Shown here piece by piece: positions 57,825 through 64,000 of a DNA stretch of 64,000 bases. The stretch is from Microbacterium sp. B35-30 (GTDB taxonomy: Bacteria; Actinomycetota; Actinomycetes; Actinomycetales; Microbacteriaceae). Every line of letters begins with the position of its first letter. The first letter of the stretch is position 1. The notes below the pieces were generated by a model. That model did no database searches. It saw only the letters and a program-made list of their open reading frames with translations, and was not told the origin of the DNA. Made by a program: the position numbers and the translations under genes. The stretch is taken from contig NZ_MWLQ01000018.1 of assembly GCF_010634855.1 (NCBI RefSeq), forward strand, positions 186,001-250,000. Reading direction: 5' to 3'.

Positions 57825-58133
57825 TCAGGACTTGGGGGTCTCGGGTGCGTCGGGAGCGGGGGGGTCGGCGGCCGCGTCGGCCGCGGCATCCTCCGCCTGC
57901 TCGTCCGTCGCCGTGGTGCGCGAACGGTCGCGGCGCTCGGCGAGGCCTGCGGTCGCGTCCTCCAGCGGCTTGCGCAGGAAGAGCACCGAGAGGCTCAGGC
58001 CGATGAGTGCGGCGAAGATGGCGGCGAGCCAGTAGTACTCCTGCATGATCGGGAACAGCATCAGGATGCCGAACGGCACGAGGAACGCCAGCAGCCGCAG
58101 CACCGAGTAGACGATGGCCGAGCGCGCTTTCAC
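57825..58133 (-). CDS. DUF4229 family membrane protein
   Basis: 102 residues. Two helices (YSVLRLLAFLVPFGILMLFPI and YYWLAAIFAALIGLSLSVLFL) with a conserved RKPLEDATAGLAERRDR motif after them, then a Pro/Ala/Asp-rich disordered tail. DUF4229 genes are regularly found beside menA/menD in actinobacteria, so a supporting role in menaquinone synthesis or in the membrane is likely but unproven. The GTG has TAGGAT 6 nt upstream. Confidence 0.85.
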   Translation of the reverse strand: MKARSAIVYSVLRLLAFLVPFGILMLFPIMQEYYWLAAIFAALIGLSLSVLFLRKPLEDATAGLAERRDRSRTTATDEQAEDAAADAAADPPAPDAPETPKS

Positions 58134-58139
58134 CCGTCC

Positions 58140-58145
58140 ATCCTA
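58140..58145 (-). promoter_or_regulatory. -10 box of the DUF4229 gene
   Basis: TAGGAT on the minus strand, 6 nt before the GTG. Confidence 0.5.
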
Positions 58146-58223
58146 CGTTCGCCCCGCCGGCGGGTTCGGCGACGGTTGCGTCACGGACCCACAGCGAAGC
58201 GCCCACGGCGGGCCCCGCCCGCC

Positions 58224-58229
58224 TAGGAT
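58224..58229 (+). promoter_or_regulatory. -10 box of the PLDc_N gene
   Basis: TAGGAT, 6 nt before the ATG at 58236. Confidence 0.5.
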
Positions 58230-58235
58230 GGGAAG

Positions 58236-58739
58236 ATGCCTCGGGTGCTGTTGATTCTGGCCCTGGTGGCGACCGCGTTCTGGGTCTTCACCATCGTCGA
58301 TTGCGCGGTCCAGCCCCCGAACCGCCACCGCGGGGTGAGTAAGCCCGTGTGGCTTCTCATCGTGGTTCTGCTTCCGGTCCTCGGCGGCATCCTCTGGCTC
58401 ATCGTGGGGCGCATGCGCGCTTCGACCGTCGCCGCTCGCCGCGCGCCGGACGACGACCCCGAGTTCCTCGGTCGCATCGGCAGCATCAGCGATCAGGACG
58501 AGCGCATCCGCCGTCTCGAGGAGGAGTTGGCGCAGCTCGACTCCGAGAGCGCCGACCCGCGGTGGAACCCGCCGGGCGGACCCGCGGCATCCGATGACAC
58601 CACCGCCCCGGGCGGCACCCCGCCGGGAACGGCCGCCGCCGGCGGTGCTCCCGCGCCGGGAACCCCGCCGTCGAAGCCGCCGACCCGGCCCGCCGAGGGC
58701 GATGACGACGCCCGCGGTCAGCGCGGGGCCATCGGCTGA
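58236..58739 (+). CDS. PLDc_N-domain small membrane protein
   Basis: 167 residues. Two helices form the phospholipase D N-terminal domain fold, without any HKD catalytic motif: FWVFTIVDCAVQPPNRHRGVSKPVWLLIVVLLPVLGGILWLIVGR. The rest is a short helical segment (RIRRLEEELAQLDSE) and a Pro/Gly-rich tail. Such proteins commonly precede menD in actinobacteria and may be a membrane anchor. The menD start probably lies within its last codons. Confidence 0.82.
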   Translation: MPRVLLILALVATAFWVFTIVDCAVQPPNRHRGVSKPVWLLIVVLLPVLGGILWLIVGRMRASTVAARRAPDDDPEFLGRIGSISDQDERIRRLEEELAQLDSESADPRWNPPGGPAASDDTTAPGGTPPGTAAAGGAPAPGTPPSKPPTRPAEGDDDARGQRGAIG

Positions 58740-60564
58740 CGTGACCGGCACGCCCCGCGCCGAGGGCGCGCTCGACTCCGCGCCCGCGACCGACGCCGCC
58801 GCGGCTCTGCTGTGCCGGCTCGTCGAACTGGGCGTGCGCCACATCGTGCTGAGCCCCGGCTCGAGGTCGCAGGCGCTCGCGCTCGTCGCCGCCGAACTGG
58901 AGCAGCGCGGCGCGGTCCGCCTGCACGTGCGCGTCGACGAGCGCGTCGCCGGCTTCACGGCTCTCGGCATCGGACGGGAGACACGGATGCCGGCGGCCGT
59001 GGTCTGCACGTCGGGCACAGCGGTCGCGAACCTGCTGCCGGCCGCGCTCGAGGCGCATCACGCCGGCGTGCCGCTGCTGCTGCTCACCGCCGACCGGCCG
59101 CCCGAGCTGCGCGGCGTGGGCGCCAACCAGACCACGCGCCAGCCCGGCATGTTCGCGCCCACGGTGCGGCTCGAGGCCGACGTCCCCGTGCCCGAGACCA
59201 TCGACCCGGACGGCGCGCACGAGCAGAGCGCGATGCTGCGGGCGCTCGCCGAGGAGGCCGTCGCCGCCGCGCTCGGCGCGGGCACGCGCGCGCCGGGACC
59301 GGTGCACCTGAACCTCCCGTACCGCGAGCCCTTGGCGGGGGTGCTGCCCGCGTGGATGGGCGTGCCCGCGACCGAGCTCGAGACGACGGCCGACGACGAC
59401 CCCGACGGGCCGCCGGTGGAGCCGGAGGCCGAGGACGAGGCATCCGGAGCGCTCTACCAGGGCGGTGGGGGCATCGGCGAGGCCGACGTGCCGACCGAGC
59501 CCGAGGATGCGCCGCTCGTCCTCGAACGAGGACCACGCACGATCGTCCTGGCCGGGGCCGACGCCGGCCCCGACGCGGAGCAGCTCGCGCACGTGGGCGG
59601 ATGGCCGCTCATCGCCGAGATCGTGAGCGGTGCGCGCTTCGGGCGCCACCTCGTGCACGGATACCGCGAGCTGCTGAGAGACTCCGAGCTCGGCGGGCGC
59701 ATCGAGCGCGTGGTCGTGCTGGGGCATCCGACCCTCAGTCGCGAGTCCGCGGCACTGCTGTCGGATCCGGCTGTCGAGATCGTGGCCGTGCGCGGGCCCG
59801 GCGAGCCGCTCAACCTCAACGGCGCGACGTTCGCCGCCGACCGCATCGCCGTCGCGACCGGCGACCCCGACGGCGCCTGGCTCGGGGAGTGGCTGCAGGC
59901 GTCGCGCGCGGCATCCGTCGATCTCACGCCGCCCGCTCCCGACGCCGACGGCCTGTCGTCCGCGGTACCGGAGGAGCGGCTGGGCGCCATCGCCGCCGAG
60001 CTCGAGGTCATCCGCGCGCCGCTCGATCGCGCGGCGCTGGCCGACGCTGTGTGGCGGGCCACCTGGCCCCACGATCGGCTGGTCTTCGGCTCGTCCCGTC
60101 TGGTGCGGGTGGCCGATCAGGTGCTGCCCGGCAAGAAGGTCCCGGTGCACGCCAATCGCGGGCTCGCCGGCATCGACGGCACCATCGCCACGGCGACCGG
60201 CATAGCGCTGGCCAGCCAGTCCGCCGGTAGTCCGGGCGTCACTCGCGTGCTGCTCGGCGATCTCGCTGTGCTGCACGACGTCGGAGCGCTGCTCCTGCCC
60301 CCGGACGAGGAGGAGCCGCGCCTGCAGCTGGTGGTCGGCAACGACGGCGGCGGCACGATCTTCGACGGACTAGAGGTGGCCGCCGTCGCAGGCTCCCACG
60401 TCATGGACCGTGTGCTCTACACGCCGCACGAGGTGCACCTCGAGCAGCTCGCGCTCGCCTACGGCTGGGAGTATCGCCGCGTCACGACGCGGTCCGCCCT
60501 CGACCAGGCGCTCACCTCACCGGTCGAGGGACGCCAGCTCATCGAGGTTCCGCTCGAGCGCTGA
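58702..60564 (+). CDS. menD: 2-Succinyl-5-enolpyruvyl-6-hydroxy-3-cyclohexene-1-carboxylate synthase
   Basis: 620 residues, a thiamine-diphosphate enzyme that joins isochorismate and 2-oxoglutarate. The N-terminal Pyr domain (RHIVLSPGSRSQALAL; glutamate in VRVDERVAGFTALG; CTSGTAVANLLPA) and the C-terminal PP domain (ANRGLAGIDGTIATATG, LLGDLAVLHDVGALL, VVGNDGGGTIF with the ThDP/Mg site) are complete. A segment of about 50 residues at 235-285 is acidic, variable and lengthens the protein. ATG at 58702 has GAGGG 4 nt upstream; a GTG at 58741, one base after the previous stop, is the alternative. Confidence 0.93.
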   Translation: MTTPAVSAGPSADVTGTPRAEGALDSAPATDAAAALLCRLVELGVRHIVLSPGSRSQALALVAAELEQRGAVRLHVRVDERVAGFTALGIGRETRMPAAVVCTSGTAVANLLPAALEAHHAGVPLLLLTADRPPELRGVGANQTTRQPGMFAPTVRLEADVPVPETIDPDGAHEQSAMLRALAEEAVAAALGAGTRAPGPVHLNLPYREPLAGVLPAWMGVPATELETTADDDPDGPPVEPEAEDEASGALYQGGGGIGEADVPTEPEDAPLVLERGPRTIVLAGADAGPDAEQLAHVGGWPLIAEIVSGARFGRHLVHGYRELLRDSELGGRIERVVVLGHPTLSRESAALLSDPAVEIVAVRGPGEPLNLNGATFAADRIAVATGDPDGAWLGEWLQASRAASVDLTPPAPDADGLSSAVPEERLGAIAAELEVIRAPLDRAALADAVWRATWPHDRLVFGSSRLVRVADQVLPGKKVPVHANRGLAGIDGTIATATGIALASQSAGSPGVTRVLLGDLAVLHDVGALLLPPDEEEPRLQLVVGNDGGGTIFDGLEVAAVAGSHVMDRVLYTPHEVHLEQLALAYGWEYRRVTTRSALDQALTSPVEGRQLIEVPLER

Positions 60565-60657
60565 GCCGGCCGGTCAGCCGACGCGTCCACGGCGTATTCG
60601 GCGCGGCCTCGCCGTCAATCCTGGTCTCCGCGCGCTGCCGCACGCCATGATGGCTCC

Positions 60658-61521
60658 ATGATCGCCTCGAGTCAGAAGCACTGGATCGGCGACGTCGCCG
60701 ATCTCCTCAGGGTCGGCGAGGGCTTCGTCCTCGCCGACGTCGACACCCGTTCGACGCCGGGATATGCGAAAGACAAACTGCACGCCGCCGAAGACCTCAA
60801 GACCGGGGCTGACGAGCTGGACGAATACCAGGAGCGGCTGTTCGCGCGCAGCCGCGTCGATGCGACGGATGCCGCCGTGCTGCTCGTGCTGCAGGCCATG
60901 GACTCCGCGGGCAAGGGCGGCATCATCCGGCATGTGGTCGGCTCGGTCGATCCGCAGGGCGTCGTGCTCTCGGCGTTCAAGAAGCCGACTCCAGAGGAGC
61001 TCGAGCACGACTTCCTCTGGCGGGTGGAGCAGCGAGTGCCGGTGTCGGGCCTCATCGGCGTCTTCGACCGCTCGCACTACGAAGACGTGCTCATCGGCCG
61101 GGTGCGCGAGCTTGCGCCGGCCGACGAGATCGAGCGCCGCTACGGTGCGATCAACGACTTCGAGAAGCGCCTGACCGACACCGGCACGCGGATCGTGAAG
61201 GTGATGCTGCACATCTCTCCCGAAGAGCAGAAGTCGCGGCTCATGCAGCGGCTCGACCGCCCCGACAAGCACTGGAAGTACAACCCGGGCGACGTCGACG
61301 AGCGTGAGCTGTGGCCGTCGTACATGGCGGCGTACCAGACCGTCTTCGAGCGCACGTCGACCGATCACGCGCCGTGGCACGTGGTGCCCGCCGACCGCAA
61401 GTGGTACGCGCGCCTCGCGGTGCAGCACCTGCTGCTGGAGGCGCTCGAAGAGATCGACCCGCACTGGCCGGCGGCGACCTTCGACGTCGCGGCCGAGAAG
61501 AAGCGGCTCGCCGCGAGCTGA
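60658..61521 (+). CDS. Polyphosphate kinase 2 family protein
   Basis: 287 residues. PPK2 family: Walker A LQAMDSAGKGGIIRHV (about 79-93), Walker B/lid FDRSHYEDVLIGRV (about 138-151), and the arginine-rich LMQRLDRPDKHWKYNPGDVDER. It transfers phosphate between polyphosphate and nucleotides; the single domain and this sequence type are typical of class I or III enzymes acting on ADP or AMP. It stands between menD and a glycosidase and has no evident operon partner. Confidence 0.92.
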   Translation: MIASSQKHWIGDVADLLRVGEGFVLADVDTRSTPGYAKDKLHAAEDLKTGADELDEYQERLFARSRVDATDAAVLLVLQAMDSAGKGGIIRHVVGSVDPQGVVLSAFKKPTPEELEHDFLWRVEQRVPVSGLIGVFDRSHYEDVLIGRVRELAPADEIERRYGAINDFEKRLTDTGTRIVKVMLHISPEEQKSRLMQRLDRPDKHWKYNPGDVDERELWPSYMAAYQTVFERTSTDHAPWHVVPADRKWYARLAVQHLLLEALEEIDPHWPAATFDVAAEKKRLAAS

Positions 61522-61572
61522 GCGCGCCTCTCCCGCGCAAGCGTTCGCGACGGGCCGGCCCGAGATGACAGA

Positions 61573-63024
61573 GTGAACGGCGTGACTTCGATCCAGACGC
61601 AGGCAACCCCCGACTATCGCGACACCGGCCTCGTGTTCCCTCCCGGGTTCACGTTCGGCTCGGCGACGGCCTCGTATCAGGTGGAGGGCGCGTTCGCCGA
61701 GGACGGCCGCGGCCCGTCGATCTGGGACACGTTCTCGAAGACGCCCGGCAAGGTGTGGAACGGCGACACGGGCGATGTCGCCTGCGACCACTACCACCGC
61801 TGGGAGAGCGATCTCGACCTCATGGCCGAGCTCGGCCTCGGCGCCTATCGCTTCTCGATCGCGTGGCCGCGCATCCAGCCGACCGGCACCGGCGCCGTGA
61901 ACCAGGCCGGCATCGACTTCTACTCGCGGCTCGTCGACGGGCTGCTCGAGCGCGGCATCCGTCCCGTCGCGACGCTGTACCACTGGGACCTGCCGCAGAC
62001 GCTCGAGGATACCGGCGGCTGGGCGTCGCGTGCGACGGCCGACGCCTTCGAGCGCTACGCCGAGATCATGGGGACGGCGCTCGGCGATCGCGTGCACACC
62101 TGGACGACGCTCAACGAGCCCTGGTGCTCGGCGTACCTCGGCTACGGCCAGGGCGGGCACGCCCCGGGGCGCCATGAGCCCGCTGCGGCGCTCGCCGCGG
62201 TGCACCACCTGAACCTCGCCCACGGCCGTGCCGTGCAGGCGCTCCGGGCCACCTCGGCCGGTGACCCGCAGTACTCGGTCACCCTCAACTTCCACGTGCT
62301 GCGCGGCCAGGGCGACGGGGCGACCGAGGCCATGCGGCGGATCGACGCGCTGGCCAACCGGGCGTTCACGCACCCGATGCTGCGGGGCGAGTACCCGGCG
62401 GATCTGCTCGAGGACACGGCATCCGTCACCGACTGGTCGTTCGTGCAGGACGGCGACCTCGCCGCCATCCACCAGCCGATTGACGTGCTCGGCGTCAACT
62501 ACTACTCGACGGCGACCGTGCGGCTGTGGGACGGCGTGTCGGCGAAGCAGATGAACGACGGGCACAAGGGCGCCGCGGGCGGTACCGCGTGGCCGGGCAG
62601 CGACCAGGCCGTGGAGTTCGTCGAGCAGCCGGGGCCGTACACCGCCATGGGCTGGAACATCGCACCCGAGGGGCTCGAGGAGCTGCTGGTGTCGCTGTCG
62701 GAGCAGTTCCCGAATCAGCCGCTGATGGTGACCGAGAACGGCGCCGCGTTCGACGACGAGGTGGACGACGACGGCTCGGTGCCGGACCCGCAGCGGCTGG
62801 ACTACCTGCGGCGCCACTTCACGGCTGCGCACCGGGCGATGCAGCGCGGGGTCGATCTGCGGGGGTACTTCGTGTGGTCGCTGCTCGACAACTTCGAGTG
62901 GGGCTACGGGTACGCCAAGCGCTTCGGCATCGTGCGCGTCGACTTCGACACACTCGAGCGCACCGTCAAGGACAGCGGGCTCTGGTACGGGCAGCTGGCT
63001 CGCAGCGGCACCATCCCCGCGTGA
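61573..63024 (+). CDS. Family GH1 beta-glucosidase
   Basis: 483 residues, full-length GH1 barrel. The N-terminal signature [20 protein letters not shown], acid/base glutamate 182 in TLNEPW, nucleophile glutamate 388 in VTENG and the aglycone-side [17 protein letters not shown] are present. No signal peptide, so it acts on imported beta-glucosides or cellobiose in the cytoplasm. The GTG at 61573 is used; a GTG at 61582 is equally possible. No transporter or LacI gene is adjacent. Confidence 0.93.
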   Translation: MNGVTSIQTQATPDYRDTGLVFPPGFTFGSATASYQVEGAFAEDGRGPSIWDTFSKTPGKVWNGDTGDVACDHYHRWESDLDLMAELGLGAYRFSIAWPRIQPTGTGAVNQAGIDFYSRLVDGLLERGIRPVATLYHWDLPQTLEDTGGWASRATADAFERYAEIMGTALGDRVHTWTTLNEPWCSAYLGYGQGGHAPGRHEPAAALAAVHHLNLAHGRAVQALRATSAGDPQYSVTLNFHVLRGQGDGATEAMRRIDALANRAFTHPMLRGEYPADLLEDTASVTDWSFVQDGDLAAIHQPIDVLGVNYYSTATVRLWDGVSAKQMNDGHKGAAGGTAWPGSDQAVEFVEQPGPYTAMGWNIAPEGLEELLVSLSEQFPNQPLMVTENGAAFDDEVDDDGSVPDPQRLDYLRRHFTAAHRAMQRGVDLRGYFVWSLLDNFEWGYGYAKRFGIVRVDFDTLERTVKDSGLWYGQLARSGTIPA

Positions 63025-63069
63025 CTCCCGGAGCGGGGCGCCCGACCACCCACCCGTGAGGGGGCGCGC

Positions 63070-64000
63070 TCAGGCGAGCGCGTCGACGATCGGCCGGAAC
63101 TTCACCCGGGTCTCGAGCAGCTCCGTCTCGGGATTGCTCTGCGCGACGATCCCGGCGCCGGCGTGGGCGACGACGGGAATGGTGTCGCTGTAGGTCGCGT
63201 GCCTCCGCGCCGGCTCCGCGCCGATCTGCGCGCACCGCAGTGCGATCGCCCACTCGCCGTTGCCGTCGCCGTCCACCCAGCCGACCGGGCCGGCGTACCG
63301 CCGGCGGTCGAACGGCTCGAGCGTACGGATCAGATCGAGCGCGGTGTTCCTCGGGGTGCCCGCCACCGCCGCGGTCGGGTGCAGGGCAGCCACGAGGTCG
63401 AGCGCCGATGCGTGGTCGGCGAGGTCTCCCGCGACGTCCGTTGCGAGATGCCACAGGTTCGGCAGCTTCAGCGTGAACGGCTCGGGGTCGGCGCGCAGGT
63501 GGCGGACGTGCGGGCGGAGCGTCTCGAGCACGCTCTGCACGGCGTAGCGGTGCTCGTCGAGGTCCTTCCCGCTGTGCGCGAGGGAGGTGGATGCCGCGGT
63601 GTCGTCGTGCGCGTCGGTGCCACGCGGGATCGTGCCGGCGAGCACCCGCGCCGTCACCACGCCGCGCGAGGCCGTCACCAGGGTCTCGGGGCTCGCTCCG
63701 ATGAGTCCGTCGACGGCGAAGGTCCACGTGTCGGGGTAGTCGTCGGCGAGGGCGCGGACGAGGCGCCGCAGGTCTGCGCCCGCGGGGATCGTGCCGACGA
63801 GGTCGCGCGCGAGCACGACCTTCTCGAGCTCGCCGCGCACGATCGCGTCGACGGCCTGCCGCACGGCGGCCTGGTAGCCGGCGGGGTTCAGGGTGCCGGG
63901 GCCGAGCGTCGCCGACCAGTAGGGCCCGTACGGCGTCGGCTCGACGGGACGCTCCTGCAGCTCGGCGGACGTGAAACGGATCCGCGTCACCCACGACCGG
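63070..64000 (-). CDS. menF: Isochorismate synthase, 3' part (partial)
   Basis: The frame is open to the window edge; 309 codons are visible. It belongs to the chorismate-binding family: AVRQAVDAIVRGELEKVVLARDL, ASPETLV, AGTIPRGTD, SGKDLDEHRYAV, LHPTAAVAGTPRNTAL and the C-terminal WAIALRCAQIG with GAGIVAQSNPETELLETRVKF. The combination of the early lysine (LEKVVLAR) and the glutamate series fits isochorismate synthases, the first step of menaquinone synthesis, and the men genes next door support this over anthranilate or salicylate synthases. The N-terminal quarter lies beyond 64000. Confidence 0.88.
   Translation of the reverse strand, partial: RSWVTRIRFTSAELQERPVEPTPYGPYWSATLGPGTLNPAGYQAAVRQAVDAIVRGELEKVVLARDLVGTIPAGADLRRLVRALADDYPDTWTFAVDGLIGASPETLVTASRGVVTARVLAGTIPRGTDAHDDTAASTSLAHSGKDLDEHRYAVQSVLETLRPHVRHLRADPEPFTLKLPNLWHLATDVAGDLADHASALDLVAALHPTAAVAGTPRNTALDLIRTLEPFDRRRYAGPVGWVDGDGNGEWAIALRCAQIGAEPARRHATYSDTIPVVAHAGAGIVAQSNPETELLETRVKFRPIVDALA

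Noticed and set aside
1..64000. tRNA, rRNA, prophage or integrative element
   Set aside because: No cloverleaf-like sequence, rRNA block, integrase, phage structural gene or change in codon style was seen; genes look like ordinary chromosome.

Overview
The window comes from a high-GC Gram-positive actinobacterium, most probably a member of the Microbacteriaceae close to Microbacterium. The basis is very high GC with GC-rich third positions, a menaquinone pathway, several F420/deazaflavin-type oxidoreductases, a BldC-like regulator followed by the tiny bS22-type ribosomal protein, system II cytochrome c maturation, an archaeal-type AspRS, many leaderless genes with a TANNNT box 6-8 nt before the start codon, and heavy use of the GGATGCC/GGCATCC word. 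I saw no tRNA, rRNA, CRISPR array, insertion sequence or prophage gene.

Layout. 1-8972: PLP decarboxylase with a small membrane partner, upp, tadA, a DUF2306 membrane protein, a luciferase-like oxidoreductase, a cation diffusion facilitator, an alpha/beta hydrolase and an ArsR/SRPBCC pair. 9030-18280: a catabolic locus in which a minus-strand, translationally coupled operon encodes an oligopeptide-type ABC importer, an amidohydrolase and an Asp/Glu/hydantoin-racemase-like protein; it diverges from an ornithine-cyclodeaminase-like gene and an FCD-type GntR regulator, and two near-identical 14-bp sites flank the divergent region. 18310-29778: proC, a Trk/Ktr potassium system, a drug-type ABC exporter with its TetR, the BldC-like gene and bS22, rhodanese, glutaredoxin, a tyrosine phosphatase, aspS and DedA. 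29946-35007: a cytochrome c maturation operon (phosphatase, TlpA-like lipoprotein, CcdA, ResB, CcsB). 35749-41565: YhgE/Pip protein, an MMPL transporter with a degenerate ABC-like tail, and their TetR with two tandem operators. 41871-49332: menC, PadR plus a HAAS-type membrane protein, a second luciferase-like enzyme and metH. 49372-53523: a lipoprotein, a single-polypeptide ECF transporter (T, A, A and S parts in one chain) and a membrane protein, close to metH and possibly for corrinoid uptake. 53600-64000: menB, menE, menA, DUF4229, PLDc_N and menD, then PPK2, a GH1 glycosidase and the 3' part of menF.

The most unusual layer is repetitive. At least five families of small palindromic or tandem elements are scattered through the window. 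One (core GGTCGTTGAGCGAG) occurs in two intergenic arrays and also inside three protein genes (ccdA, mmpL, metH) without breaking their reading frames, which resembles the way Rickettsia palindromic elements sit inside genes. A second (GCGAAAGGGTA hairpins) lies just after three genes. A third, about 80 bp long, lies in two divergent intergenic regions. Several hairpins are built on the GGATGCC word and probably act as terminators.

Starts were chosen from Shine-Dalgarno sequences, 4-nt ATGA/GTGA overlaps, or a -10 box placed for leaderless transcription. Family assignments rest on motif recognition by eye, with no database search.
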